Shown here: positions 48,903-57,884 of the stretch, piece by piece | Layout: each line of letters opens with the position of its first letter | Numbering within the stretch: position 1 is the stretch's first letter | From: Aestuariicoccus sp032586235 | Lineage (GTDB): Bacteria; Pseudomonadota; Alphaproteobacteria; Rhodobacterales; Rhodobacteraceae | DNA length: 64,000 nucleotides | Direction of reading: 5' to 3' | Assembly: GCF_032586235.1 (NCBI RefSeq) | Contig: NZ_JAWHTD010000020.1 | Coordinates: forward strand, 1 to 64,000 | Made by a program: the position numbers and the translations under genes | Notes under the pieces: generated by a model | Databases searched by the model: none | What the model was told of the DNA's origin: nothing | What the model saw: the letters and a program-made list of their open reading frames with translations, nothing else

Positions 48903-49991
48903 ATGACTTCACTGGTATCGCGCCGCAAGGCGCTGATCGGCCTTGGTACTGCCGGCTTGGCCGCACCGCATATCGCAACCGCAGCCGCGCACGGCACCAA
49001 CTGGAAGATCCAGACGAGCTGGCCCGGCGGCGCCGGACTGCAGATCTTCAAGGACTGGTGCGCCACGATCGAGGAAAAGACCGGCGGCGAGCTGTCGTTC
49101 ACACCTTTCGGCGCGAACGACGTCGTGGGCGATTTCCAGCTTTACGACGCGGTCAAGAACGGCGTTCTGGATGCTGTGAACCCCTTCACCATCTACGCGC
49201 AGGGTATCATTCCGGCGGCGACGTTCCTGTCGTCCTTCCCGCTGGGCCTGCGCAACCCGCATGAATACGACGTGTTCTACTACGGCCTCGGCGGGCTCGA
49301 CATCGCGCGCGAGCTTTATGCCGCGCAGGGCATGCACTTCGTCGGCCCCGTGCACCACGGCCCGAACATCATCCATTCCAAGGTTCCGATCCGCTCGATC
49401 GACGACTTCCGCGGCCGCAAGATGCGCCTGCCGGGCGGCATGGTGGCGGAAATCTTCACCGAAATCGGCGCCGAAACCACGGTTCTGCCGGGTTCGGAGA
49501 TCTTCCCGGCGCTGGAAAAGGGCACCATCGACGTGGCCGACTACGTGGGTCCGGCGGTGAACTACGCGCTCGGCTTCAGCCAGGTGACCGACTACATCGT
49601 CATGGGCCCTCCGGGCTTCATGTCGCTTTACCAGCCGGTCGACATCATGGACATCACCGTGGGCCAGTCCTCGTGGGATGCGCTGTCGCCGCAGATGAAG
49701 CAGTTCGTCGAGATGGAGACGCATGTCTATTCGGACATGCACCACGCCGCGATCCAGGCCGCCGACCAGGAAGCCTGGCAGAAGTTCGAGGCCGATGGCA
49801 CCGAGGTCACCCGTCTGACCCAGGACGACGTCGAGCTGATGACCGAAGTGGCGGTCCCGGTCTGGTACAAGTACGCCAACCGCGACAAGGATGCCGCGCG
49901 CGTCTTCAAGATCATCCTCGACTATATGCAGTCGGGCAGCCTGGGCTATGTCGACCCGGCGCTGACGGAAGGCATGACGCTCGATCTCTGA
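48903..49991 (+). CDS. dctP: TRAP transporter periplasmic receptor (DctP/TakP family)
   Basis: 362 aa. A twin-arginine-like leader (SRRKALIGLGTAGLAAPHIATAAA) is followed by the TRAP receptor fold: IQTSWPGGAGLQIFKDW, the carboxylate-binding Arg in RGRKMRLPGGMVAEIF, and GTIDVADYVGPAVNYALGF. It resembles the TakP/alpha-keto acid type of receptors rather than C4-dicarboxylate ones. GGGAGG lies ahead of the ATG. It heads dctPQM and is followed by a hairpin at 50016-50040. Confidence 0.92.
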   Translation: MTSLVSRRKALIGLGTAGLAAPHIATAAAHGTNWKIQTSWPGGAGLQIFKDWCATIEEKTGGELSFTPFGANDVVGDFQLYDAVKNGVLDAVNPFTIYAQGIIPAATFLSSFPLGLRNPHEYDVFYYGLGGLDIARELYAAQGMHFVGPVHHGPNIIHSKVPIRSIDDFRGRKMRLPGGMVAEIFTEIGAETTVLPGSEIFPALEKGTIDVADYVGPAVNYALGFSQVTDYIVMGPPGFMSLYQPVDIMDITVGQSSWDALSPQMKQFVEMETHVYSDMHHAAIQAADQEAWQKFEADGTEVTRLTQDDVELMTEVAVPVWYKYANRDKDAARVFKIILDYMQSGSLGYVDPALTEGMTLDL

Positions 49992-50015
49992 TCGGCGCAG
50001 CTTTTGACGAAGGAT

Positions 50016-50040
50016 GGGCCCGCGCCACGGCGCCGGGCCC
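50016..50040 (+). other. Intercistronic hairpin after dctP
   Basis: GGGCCC plus GCGCC (50016-50026) pairs with GGCGC plus GGGCCC (50029-50040) with one bulged C. It lies 25 nt past the receptor gene and before dctQ, the third such hairpin after a binding-protein gene in the window. Confidence 0.7.
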
Positions 50041-50087
50041 GTCGCTTTACGTTTAAAGACACAATCTGACAACGAGGGGGGGGCACG

Positions 50088-51419
50088 ATGCCCAGTCTCG
50101 ACTTTTCCCTGCCGCATTGGGCGTATTGGGTGGGGCTGATCGTTTTTCCGCTGGTGGCGATGCTACTGTCAAGGCGGCCGAAACCCGATCAGACCAAATA
50201 CTCGATCAGCCTTGGCTATTTCGTACTGGTGACCGGCGGCATGCTGGGCCTGCACCGGTTCTATCTGCGCAGCCTTCTGGGGCTCGCGTTCATTCCGGTG
50301 TTCCTTGTCATCCTTTTCGCCAATGCCGAAAGCCAGGCGGCGCGGTCGGTGGTTTCGGATGCCGACAACGTGGTGCGCATGGCCGAGCGGATCCTAGAAC
50401 GCGAGACCGAGCGCGTCGAAACCGCCGAGGCGGACATGCCCGACCTGCAGGCCGCGCTGGCCGAGGCGCTGGCAGAGGATCCGGAATCCTTTGCGGTGCG
50501 CCGCGCCGAGCGCAATGTCGAACGGGCCGAAAAGCGCATCACCGAAGGCCGTGAGCGCATCGCCGAGGCCGAGACCGATCTGGAAACCGCCCGCCCCACC
50601 GCAGTCGAGGCGCAGGAGGCGCTGGGTTTCTGGAACAACGTCGCGCGCTATGCCTTCTATGTGCTGCTTGCCGCGATGGCGATCGACGCGCTGCTGCTGC
50701 CGATGCTGGTCAAGCGCGCCAATGCCGCCATTCCGCCGAGCGAGGCGCCGTCGGAGGCCGAGATCGCGCTGAAGAAGCTGGAGGAGGAAGAGCAGAAGGA
50801 CGACGCCGACCACGTCAGTGCCGGCTGGACCGGCTGGATCGACCAGCTCTCGCTGAAAGCCGGCGAATTCGTCAGCTACTGGGCGGTGATCGCGGTCTTC
50901 GTCTATTACTTCGAGGTGATCAGCCGCTACGTTTTTGGCAGCCCGACCAACTGGGCGCACGAGGCGATGTACCTGATGTTCGGGATGCAATACCTGATCG
51001 CCGGGTCCTATGCGATGCTGACCGAGGCGCATGTGCGCGTCGATATCTTCTATGCGCCGATGAAGCGGACGAACAAGGCGTGGGTCGATCTTTTCACCTC
51101 GATCTTCTTCTTCATCTTCGCGGGCACGCTTCTGGTGACCAGTTACATCTTCGCCATGGACGCCAACGCGGTGGCCTCGGGCAACAGCCTGGTCAGCGAC
51201 TGGGCGCGCGGCGAGATCGGCTTTGGCGAGATGCTGGGCAGCTGGAACATGGCGCAATGGACAGACCCCAACATCCGCTGGGGCGAGATCAGTTTCAACG
51301 AATGGGAGGTCCCCTTGTGGCCGATGAAATGGGTCATGGTGATCGGTGGCCTGCTGCTTGTCCTTCAGGGCATTTCGAAACTCGCGCAGGACATCCGCGC
51401 GATTGCACGGGGGGCATGA
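50088..51419 (+). CDS. dctQ: TRAP small permease (DctQ) with N-terminal TM2-like domain and coiled coil
   Basis: 443 aa, more than twice the usual 160-200 of DctQ. Residues 1-85: three hydrophobic segments with GGMLGLHRFYLRSLLGL, the signature of TM2 domains. About 95-180: a long charged coiled coil (RMAERILERETERVETAEAD, NVERAEKRITEGRERIAEAETDLETA). About 190-210: another membrane segment. About 255-440: the DctQ domain with EVISRYVFGSPTNWAHEAMYLMF and LTEAHVRVDIFYA. Only the last part is needed for transport; the extra half may tether or sense. It ends 3 nt before dctM. Confidence 0.9.
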   Translation: MPSLDFSLPHWAYWVGLIVFPLVAMLLSRRPKPDQTKYSISLGYFVLVTGGMLGLHRFYLRSLLGLAFIPVFLVILFANAESQAARSVVSDADNVVRMAERILERETERVETAEADMPDLQAALAEALAEDPESFAVRRAERNVERAEKRITEGRERIAEAETDLETARPTAVEAQEALGFWNNVARYAFYVLLAAMAIDALLLPMLVKRANAAIPPSEAPSEAEIALKKLEEEEQKDDADHVSAGWTGWIDQLSLKAGEFVSYWAVIAVFVYYFEVISRYVFGSPTNWAHEAMYLMFGMQYLIAGSYAMLTEAHVRVDIFYAPMKRTNKAWVDLFTSIFFFIFAGTLLVTSYIFAMDANAVASGNSLVSDWARGEIGFGEMLGSWNMAQWTDPNIRWGEISFNEWEVPLWPMKWVMVIGGLLLVLQGISKLAQDIRAIARGA

Positions 51420-51422
51420 GGC

Positions 51423-52778
51423 ATGGGACTTGAGATTGGCATCGAGTGGCTGACACTCATCATGTTCGGGTCGCTGCTGGTCCTGCTGATGGCGGGGCTG
51501 CCTCTGGCCTTCGTCACCGGCGGTCTGGCCTGTGTGTTCCTCTTCGTTCTGGGCGACCAGCGGGCGCTGAACATCGTGCCCAGCCGCATCTTCCCATTGA
51601 TGACGAACTACCAGCTTTCAGCCATCCCGCTCTTCATATTCATGGCGGCGATGCTAGAGAGGGCGGGCATCATCAACGAGATGTTCGACGTCATCTACAA
51701 GGTGCTGGGCGGTGTGCGCGGCGGCCTTGCGGCGGCGACCATCCTGGCCTCGACGGTGCTGGCCGCGATGGTGGGCGTCATTGGCGCGGCCGTGGTGACC
51801 ATGGGCATCATCGCCCTGCCCGCCATGCTGAAACGCGGGTACGACCCCAAGATCGCGATGGGTTCGATCATGGCCGGCGGCACGCTGGGCATCCTGATCC
51901 CGCCGTCGATCCTGGCGATCATCTACGCGGTCGTGGCCGAGCAATCGGTGGGCGAACTCTTCATCGGCGCGGTCATTCCGGGCCTGCTGCTGTCGGGCAT
52001 GTACATCGCCTATGTGGTCATCCGCTCGGTCATCAACCCCAAGCTGGGCCCGCCGATTCCGGTCGAGGAACGCATCAGCACCGCCGAAAAGATGAAGCTC
52101 ATGGGCAACATGTCGGCGCCCATCGCGCTGATTGCGGTGGTTCTGGGCGTGATCTTCACCGGCGTCGCAACGCCGGTCGAGGCCGCGGGCATCGGCACCT
52201 TCGGCGCCTTCATCGTGGCGGCCATTCACCGCAAGCTGGACTGGCAGACCATCCGCGAGGCCTCTCTGACCACGCTCAAGGCCTCGGCCATGGTGATCTG
52301 GATCATGTTCGGCGCGACGATCTTCGTGGGGCTCTACGTGCTCGAAGGTGGCCAGCAATTCGTGCAAGGCGCTTTGGAGGCCACCGGTTTCGGCCCCTGG
52401 GGCATCCTGATCATCATGATGATCGTGCTGGTGATCCTGGGCATGTTCCTCGACTGGGTCGGCATCCTGCTGCTCTGCGTGCCGATCTTCGTGCCGATCA
52501 TCAAGGCGATGGGGCCCGAGCCCTTCGGCCTGACCAACCCGGACGATCTGGTGCTGTGGTTCGGGGTGCTCTACCTGGTGAACATGCAGATGTCGTTCCT
52601 TTCGCCGCCTTTCGGCTATGCGCTCTTCTACCTGCGCGGCGTGGCCCCGGCGGAGATTCCGATGACCGACATCTTCAAATCCGCCCTGCCCTTCCTGGCG
52701 CTGCAGATCGTCGGGCTGGTGCTCTGCATGTTCTTCCCGCAGATCATCACCTGGCTGCCCAGGCTGGTCTACGGCTGA
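51423..52778 (+). CDS. dctM: TRAP large permease (DctM)
   Basis: 451 aa inner-membrane protein with about 12 hydrophobic segments forming the sodium-driven elevator. Signatures: AIPLFIFMAAMLERAGI, GGTLGILIPPSI, and the matching second-half hairpin VNMQMSFLSPPFGYALFYLRG. It completes the dctPQM transporter. A strong bidirectional terminator begins 18 nt after the stop. Confidence 0.96.
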   Translation: MGLEIGIEWLTLIMFGSLLVLLMAGLPLAFVTGGLACVFLFVLGDQRALNIVPSRIFPLMTNYQLSAIPLFIFMAAMLERAGIINEMFDVIYKVLGGVRGGLAAATILASTVLAAMVGVIGAAVVTMGIIALPAMLKRGYDPKIAMGSIMAGGTLGILIPPSILAIIYAVVAEQSVGELFIGAVIPGLLLSGMYIAYVVIRSVINPKLGPPIPVEERISTAEKMKLMGNMSAPIALIAVVLGVIFTGVATPVEAAGIGTFGAFIVAAIHRKLDWQTIREASLTTLKASAMVIWIMFGATIFVGLYVLEGGQQFVQGALEATGFGPWGILIIMMIVLVILGMFLDWVGILLLCVPIFVPIIKAMGPEPFGLTNPDDLVLWFGVLYLVNMQMSFLSPPFGYALFYLRGVAPAEIPMTDIFKSALPFLALQIVGLVLCMFFPQIITWLPRLVYG

Positions 52779-52796
52779 ACCATCGCACATGACCCC

Positions 52797-52826
52797 AAAA
52801 AGGGCTGCCCACGGGCAGCCCTTTTT
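52797..52826. terminator. Strong bidirectional terminator
   Basis: AAAAAGGGCTGCCC (52797-52810), AC, GGGCAGCCCTTTTT (52813-52826): perfect 14-bp stem with A- and T-runs on both sides. It ends dctPQM on the plus strand and ggt on the minus strand. Confidence 0.97.
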
Positions 52827-52846
52827 ATTTCACGGCAAGGCCCGGG

Positions 52847-54628
52847 TCATTCCCCCAGCGCGATCCCCTCGCGGCGCGGATCCGCCCCGCCCTGCAAACC
52901 GTCCGGCCCGATGGCGATGGCGTGCAGCCCGGAATTGAGATCGCGCAGATTGACCTTGAAGCCAAGCTCGGCAAGCGGCGCTTCCATCGCCTCCATGTCG
53001 GTGCCCGCCTCAAGGTCATAGGTGCCAAAGCGGTTCACCGCATGCGGCATGGCGATGGCCTGCTGCACATCCATCCCCCAGTCGATATGCGCGACGATGG
53101 CCTGCGCCACATAGCCGATGATCCGCGACCCGCCGGGCGAGCCGATCACCAGCACTGGCGCGCCGCCCCGGCGCACGATGGTCGGCGACATAGACGAGCG
53201 CGGCCGCTTGCCCGGCTCCACCCGGTTGGCGATGGGCACCCCGTCGCTGTGCGAACGGAACGAGAAATCCGTCAGCTCGTTGTTCAGCAGGAAACCGTTG
53301 GTCATCAGCCGCGACCCGAAACCGTTCTCGATGGTCGTCGTCATCGACAGCGCGTTGCCGTACTGGTCCACGATCGAGATATGCGAGGTCGAGGGAAACT
53401 CGATGCTCTCGTCATCGGCCCAGAGCCGTGCATGATCCCATTCGGGATTGCCCGGCGCCACCTCGGGCAGCGCGTCGTCGCCCTCCAGCAGCGCCGCCCG
53501 CTCGGCAAGATAGGCGGGGGCGACCAGCCCCGCGGTGGGCATCGGCACGAAATCGCTGTCGGCCATGTACCGGCCCCGATCCGCAAAGGCGAGCCGCGAG
53601 GCATCGCCGATCCGCCGCCAGGTCTGCACGTCGTCCGCCCCCCCCGCCGCACTCTGGTCCAGCATCCCCAGGATCTGCCCCACGGTCAGCGCCCCCGACG
53701 ACGGCGGCCCCATACCGCAGACCTCATGCGCACGGAACGGCGCGCAGACGGCGGGGCGCTCCCTGACCTCGTAGATCGCCAGATCGACGGCGGCCATGAC
53801 GCCGGGATTGTCCTCGGCCCCGCGCACGGTGCTGACGATGTCCTGTGCGATCCGTCCGGTATAGACCGCATCCGCCCCTTGCGCCGCCATCGCCCGCAGC
53901 ACCGCCGCATATTGCGGGTTGGTCAGCATATCGCCCTCGGCCAGCGGCTCGCCCCCGGGCAGGAAGTAGGCGGCCGTGGCCGGAAAGCGCCCCAGCCGAT
54001 CCGCATCGCCCGCCACCAGCGCCGCCAGCCTCGGCGACACCGCGAAACCGCCCTCTGCCAGCGCCACCGCGTCGTCGAAAAGCCCGGCCCAGTCCGCCCG
54101 GCCCCAACGGTCATGCGCCGCCTGCATCAGCGCCGGCGTGCCCGGCACCCCGACCGACCGGCCCCCAACCACCGCGTCGAAGAACTTCAGCGGCGCGCCG
54201 CTGTCGTCCTGGAAAAGCCCCGGCGTCGCCGCCAGCGGCGCGGTCTCGCGCCCGTCGAGCGTGGTGATCTCTCCGCTCGCGCCGTCGTGCCAGACCAGGA
54301 ACGCCCCGCCGCCCAGACCCGAGCTTTGCGGCTCCACCAATCCCAGCACCGCCTGCACCGCCACCATGGCATCCGCCGCCGTGCCGCCCTCGCGCAGAAC
54401 CCGCGCCCCGGCGCTGACCGCAAGCGGGTTGGCCGCGGCCACCATCCAGTCCGACGCCGCCACCGGCACGCCCGAGGCCTTGGCCTCCAGCGCCGCCGCC
54501 ACTTCCGCCGAAAGCGCCGCGAAACCGGTCTCCGTCGCCGCCTCCGGCGCAACCGCATCGGCGGCCTCCTGCGCCAGCGCCGCGCCGCTCAGGACAACCG
54601 CCAATCCAAATCCAAGAACATACCGCAT
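52847..54628 (-). CDS. ggt: Gamma-glutamyltransferase
   Basis: 593 aa periplasmic Ntn-hydrolase that cleaves glutathione and transfers the gamma-glutamyl group. Signal peptide MRYVLGFGLAVVLSGAALA. The precursor should cut itself ahead of the catalytic Thr in FPSTSHISIVDQYGNALS (about residue 415), giving large and small subunits. The substrate-binding region SGLGGGAFLVWHDG and the lid/oxyanion segment GKRPRSSMSPTIV are present. GGAGATTGAA precedes the ATG. It is monocistronic. Confidence 0.95.
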   Translation of the reverse strand: MRYVLGFGLAVVLSGAALAQEAADAVAPEAATETGFAALSAEVAAALEAKASGVPVAASDWMVAAANPLAVSAGARVLREGGTAADAMVAVQAVLGLVEPQSSGLGGGAFLVWHDGASGEITTLDGRETAPLAATPGLFQDDSGAPLKFFDAVVGGRSVGVPGTPALMQAAHDRWGRADWAGLFDDAVALAEGGFAVSPRLAALVAGDADRLGRFPATAAYFLPGGEPLAEGDMLTNPQYAAVLRAMAAQGADAVYTGRIAQDIVSTVRGAEDNPGVMAAVDLAIYEVRERPAVCAPFRAHEVCGMGPPSSGALTVGQILGMLDQSAAGGADDVQTWRRIGDASRLAFADRGRYMADSDFVPMPTAGLVAPAYLAERAALLEGDDALPEVAPGNPEWDHARLWADDESIEFPSTSHISIVDQYGNALSMTTTIENGFGSRLMTNGFLLNNELTDFSFRSHSDGVPIANRVEPGKRPRSSMSPTIVRRGGAPVLVIGSPGGSRIIGYVAQAIVAHIDWGMDVQQAIAMPHAVNRFGTYDLEAGTDMEAMEAPLAELGFKVNLRDLNSGLHAIAIGPDGLQGGADPRREGIALGE

Positions 54629-54684
54629 TTCAATCTCCAGCTGAATCGCTCTCAGCCTAGCACAGCGCTCGTCTTCATCGATCC

Positions 54685-54705
54685 CAAAATATCCCCGCCG
54701 GAGGC
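54685..54705 (-). repeat. Rhodobacterales terminator-like repeat, copy 3 (short)
   Basis: Minus strand: GCCTCCGGCGGGGATATTTTG, the core of the elements at 22365-22390 and 35782-35817 without the AAGAAGAAG part. It lies about 110 nt past the 2-hydroxyacid dehydrogenase stop and ahead of ggt on the same strand. Confidence 0.6.
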
Positions 54706-54813
54706 TCCGCCCCCGACACCGGCGCGACGGCGAAAGAAAAAGGGCTCACATCCGCAAACCCCTCCAGAAACCAGCGCGCGGCGCAGCCGCGCTCCACATG
54801 ATAACGGCAAGCT

Positions 54814-55800
54814 TCAGAGCATCGCCGGCACGACCTGGTCCGGCGGGCGGTGGCCGTCGGCGAAGGTCTTGACGTTGATGATCACCTTCTCGCCCATCTC
54901 GATCCGCCCCTCGACCGTGGCAGACCCCATATGCGGCAGCATCACCACATTGGGCATGTTGACCAGATCGGGATTTCCGCGATGCCCGTGTTCATAAACG
55001 TCGAGCCCCGCCCCCGCCAGCTCCCCGGCCTTCAGCATCCGCGTCAGCGCGTTCTCATCGATCACCTCCCCGCGCGAGGTGTTCACGATCACCGCCGAAG
55101 GTTTCATCAGCTTCAGCCGCCGCGCGTTCAGCAGATGGAAGGTCGAAGGCGTATGCGGGCAGTTCACGCTCAGCACATCCATGCGCGCGACCATCTGGTC
55201 GAGGCTCTCCCAATAGGTCGCCTCCAGCGCCTCCTCGGTCTCGGGGCGCAGTCGGCGGCGGTTGTGGTAGTGGATCTGCATCCCGAAAGCCTGCGCGCGC
55301 CGCGCCACCGCCTGGCCGATGCGGCCCATTCCGAGGATGCCAAGCCGCTTGCCGCCCAGCCGCGCGCCCAGAAACGCCGTCGGCGCCCAGCCCTGCCAGG
55401 TGCCTTCCTGCATCACCGCCAGCCCTTCCTGGATGCGGCGGGTCACACCCAGCATCAGCGCCATCACCATGTCGGCGGTGTCGTCGGTCACCACGCCGGG
55501 CGTGTTCGACACCAGGATCCCGCGCGAGCGCGCGGTCTCGACGTCGATATGATCGACCCCGGCGCCGTAATTGGCGATCAGCCGCAGGTCCTCGCCCGCC
55601 TGCCCGATCAGCCCCGCGTCGATCGTATCGGTCAGCGTGGGCACCAGCACGTCGGCGCTCTGGACCGCCTCGATCAGCTCGGCGCGGGTCATCGGCGTGT
55701 CGTCGTCGCGCAGACGCACGTCGAACAATTCCTTCAGCCGGGTCTCCACCACATCGGGCAAGCGTCGCGTCACGACAACACTCAGACGTTTTGATGGCAT
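54814..55800 (-). CDS. D-isomer 2-hydroxyacid dehydrogenase (glyoxylate/glycerate type)
   Basis: 328 aa NAD(P)-dependent enzyme. Nucleotide-binding LGGKRLGILGMGRIGQAVARRAQAFGM, substrate Arg in VNTSRGEVIDENAL, Glu in DVYEHGHRGNPDL, catalytic His in MLPHMGSATVEGR. The family includes GyaR/GhrB glyoxylate and hydroxypyruvate reductases. The start at 55800 (MPSKRLSVVVTRRLPD) is the family start; the frame to 56343 is a shadow of the SH3 gene. The last residues DGHRPPDQVVPAML are the usual tail. Confidence 0.93.
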   Translation of the reverse strand: MPSKRLSVVVTRRLPDVVETRLKELFDVRLRDDDTPMTRAELIEAVQSADVLVPTLTDTIDAGLIGQAGEDLRLIANYGAGVDHIDVETARSRGILVSNTPGVVTDDTADMVMALMLGVTRRIQEGLAVMQEGTWQGWAPTAFLGARLGGKRLGILGMGRIGQAVARRAQAFGMQIHYHNRRRLRPETEEALEATYWESLDQMVARMDVLSVNCPHTPSTFHLLNARRLKLMKPSAVIVNTSRGEVIDENALTRMLKAGELAGAGLDVYEHGHRGNPDLVNMPNVVMLPHMGSATVEGRIEMGEKVIINVKTFADGHRPPDQVVPAML

Positions 55801-55920
55801 GTGGTTCGTCCCTTCGCTTTCCCTTGGCCCGGCGCTTTGGCAGAGTGTCGCAAGACGGAACGGGGCACAAGAACCCCGCCGCGAAAAACCCTTGGGCAGA
55901 ATTCGGGCAGGATCGGGAAC

Positions 55921-56421
55921 ATGATCGCGAAAGCATTGCGGGCGGGGCTGCTGGCGGCCCTTTTTCTGGGCCATGCCGCATGGGCGGGGCAGGATCGCGG
56001 GCCGGTGACCAACCTGCCGCTGCCGCGCTACGTGTCGATGAAGGCCGCCGAGGGCAACGTCCGGCGCGGCCCGTCGCTGACGCACCGGATCGACTGGGTC
56101 TACAAGCGCCGCGACATGCCGCTGCAGATCACCGCCGAACACGGCCACTGGCGGCGCGTTCAGGACCGCGACGGCGCGGGCGGCTGGGTGCATTACTCTC
56201 TGCTGTCGGGCGTGCGCACGGTGATCGTGGATTCCGACCTTCTGCCGCTGCACACCCGGCCCGATCCGGGCGCGCCGGTGGCCGCCAAGCTGGCGCTGGG
56301 GGTGATCGCCCGGCTGGGCGATTGCGGCCCCGAATGGTGCCACCTCAGCGCGGGCGGCTACAAGGGATGGGGTCAGAAAACCGCGCTCTGGGGCGTTCGG
56401 CCGGACGAGATTCGCGAATAA
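55921..56421 (+). CDS. Secreted SH3-like domain protein
   Basis: 166 aa. A signal peptide (LRAGLLAALFLGHAAWA) is followed by two bacterial SH3-like units: residues about 38-95 (YVSMKAAEGNVRRGPSLTHRIDWVYKRRDMPLQIT...GGWVHYSLLSG) and about 100-160 (LPLHTRPDPGAPVAAKLALGVIARLGDCGPEWCHLSAGGYKGWG). Such proteins bind cell-wall peptides in the periplasm. The pair of Cys (CGPEWC) may form a disulfide. It is divergent from the hydroxyacid dehydrogenase. Confidence 0.85.
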   Translation: MIAKALRAGLLAALFLGHAAWAGQDRGPVTNLPLPRYVSMKAAEGNVRRGPSLTHRIDWVYKRRDMPLQITAEHGHWRRVQDRDGAGGWVHYSLLSGVRTVIVDSDLLPLHTRPDPGAPVAAKLALGVIARLGDCGPEWCHLSAGGYKGWGQKTALWGVRPDEIRE

Positions 56422-56674
56422 CGGGCGGGGTGCCCTGTTTTAACTCTGATCAGCGCCCTCAAGTCGCGGAATCAAGGCCGCAGGCCGCCGCGACCAGCGC
56501 CTGCCCGTCCCGGCGGGCTGGCGCTTTGGTGACGTGAGTACGCCGCTCATTCGGTGCGATGACTGGGCTGGGATAAAGCGCGTAGACGTACCGTAGCAGC
56601 GCCACCCCACGGACAGGCGCAGGTCGCGGCTTTCGTTACCCAAGAGCAATGGGCCAGTCTGCCCCTGCCGCCCC
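56422..56674. other. Unassigned 253-nt intergenic region with one hairpin
   Basis: Contains a hairpin AGCGCC plus GCCCG (56496-56507) / CGGGC plus GGCGCT (56514-56525), a likely end for the SH3 gene transcript. The remaining sequence up to the Hint gene has no gene I can support; a minus-strand frame at 56440-56649 has no ribosome site or recognisable motif. Confidence 0.5.
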
Positions 56675-57739
56675 CTAAGCCGCCTCGTGCATCAGGATCG
56701 CCGCCTCCGAGGCCGAAAGGTTGCGCCTTGCATAGCCGCCATAGGCATGGGGGTTGTCCTCGATCACCGGCAGCTGCGCCAGCAGCCGCGCGCGGTCGGC
56801 ATCGCTCAGCGTGGCCAGCGCGGTGTTGGCGGGGTGGAAGCTCTCGGTCTCCATCCCGTTGGCGAAAAGCACCTCGTGGCGCGGCAGCAGCAGATGCACA
56901 TAGGTCACCGCGCGCACATTCATGTCCAGCGTGACCTTGTCGCCATCGACCAGATCCTTGGCCGCGACCAGCACCTCGTGCGTGTTGAAAAGCGCGCGCG
57001 CCACGGCGCCGCGCACGACCATCCGGTGTTCCGGCGAGACCAGGAATTCCTCGTCGGGGCGGTCCATGCCGAAGGCGCCGGCGCGGATGCGGATCGGCCG
57101 CAGCCGGGGCATCGCGAACAGCCGCGCGCCGGTCATGTGGCGGCTGCCGATCCACTGGATAGGCTGCGCACCGTTGTCCTTGGTCTGAACCTGATCGCCC
57201 TCGCGCAGATCCTCGATCAGGCGCGGGCCGTCCGGCGTCAAGATGCGGGTGCCCGGCGTAAAGCAGATCACGCCGCCGCCGGTCTCGGCGGCCGCGTGAC
57301 CCAGACCGGGTTCCAGAGTGTGGTGGACGACCCAAAGCTCGGTGTTCTGCGGCGGCATCTCGTCAAGGAACATCAGCAAGGGACGTGCCCCGCCCGACAC
57401 CTCGATCACGGTGACGGTAAAGCTCTGGACGCCGTTGGTGACCACAAAGCTCTGATCGGTCAGCGGATGATCGACCTCGATACTGTCGATCTGCGTGGTG
57501 TTCTTCACCGCCGCACCGACGAGCCGGCGCACCATGCGCGCCGCGCGTTTGCGGATATTGGCTTCGCCATCTGCCTGCTCCAGCCGCAACAGCGTGCTGG
57601 GTCCGTCCACCCGGACGGCCTCCCCCCGCCACGACCATGTGGCCCCGACGGTCAACGCGGACGGCGGCGCGGCATCGAGGCCGTCTATATCCGTCTGCGT
57701 CCAGGAGATGACGAACGTGCCCGAAAAGCCCGTTCCCAT
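56675..57739 (-). CDS. Hint-domain (Hedgehog/intein-like) protein
   Basis: 354 aa. Residues about 155-300 form a Hint_2 domain of the type common in Rhodobacterales: CFTPGTRILTPDGPRLIEDLREGDQV with Cys as the first splicing-type nucleophile, IQWIGSRHM, and the later block LVSPEHRMVVRG with the conserved His. The first 150 residues are beta-rich and not recognised. The tail LSASEAAILMHEAA is typical of roseobacter Hint proteins. The domain may cut or attach the N-terminal part; function of these proteins is unknown. No clear signal peptide. Confidence 0.88.
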   Translation of the reverse strand: MGTGFSGTFVISWTQTDIDGLDAAPPSALTVGATWSWRGEAVRVDGPSTLLRLEQADGEANIRKRAARMVRRLVGAAVKNTTQIDSIEVDHPLTDQSFVVTNGVQSFTVTVIEVSGGARPLLMFLDEMPPQNTELWVVHHTLEPGLGHAAAETGGGVICFTPGTRILTPDGPRLIEDLREGDQVQTKDNGAQPIQWIGSRHMTGARLFAMPRLRPIRIRAGAFGMDRPDEEFLVSPEHRMVVRGAVARALFNTHEVLVAAKDLVDGDKVTLDMNVRAVTYVHLLLPRHEVLFANGMETESFHPANTALATLSDADRARLLAQLPVIEDNPHAYGGYARRNLSASEAAILMHEAA

Positions 57740-57884
57740 GTGCCTGTATGCCTGCTCTGTTATTTTTTTATTAACGGATTGGTATCAGAGCACAGCGAAT
57801 CGGCAAAGCGCTACGTGGCATAAACTCCGACACGATTTGTGTCAGTTCGCCAGAAGGTTGCGGGAATGACACAACCCCCGGCGG

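Noticed and set aside
56440..56649. 69-residue minus-strand frame in the SH3-Hint interval
   Set aside because: No ribosome site, no recognisable motif and an unlikely composition.
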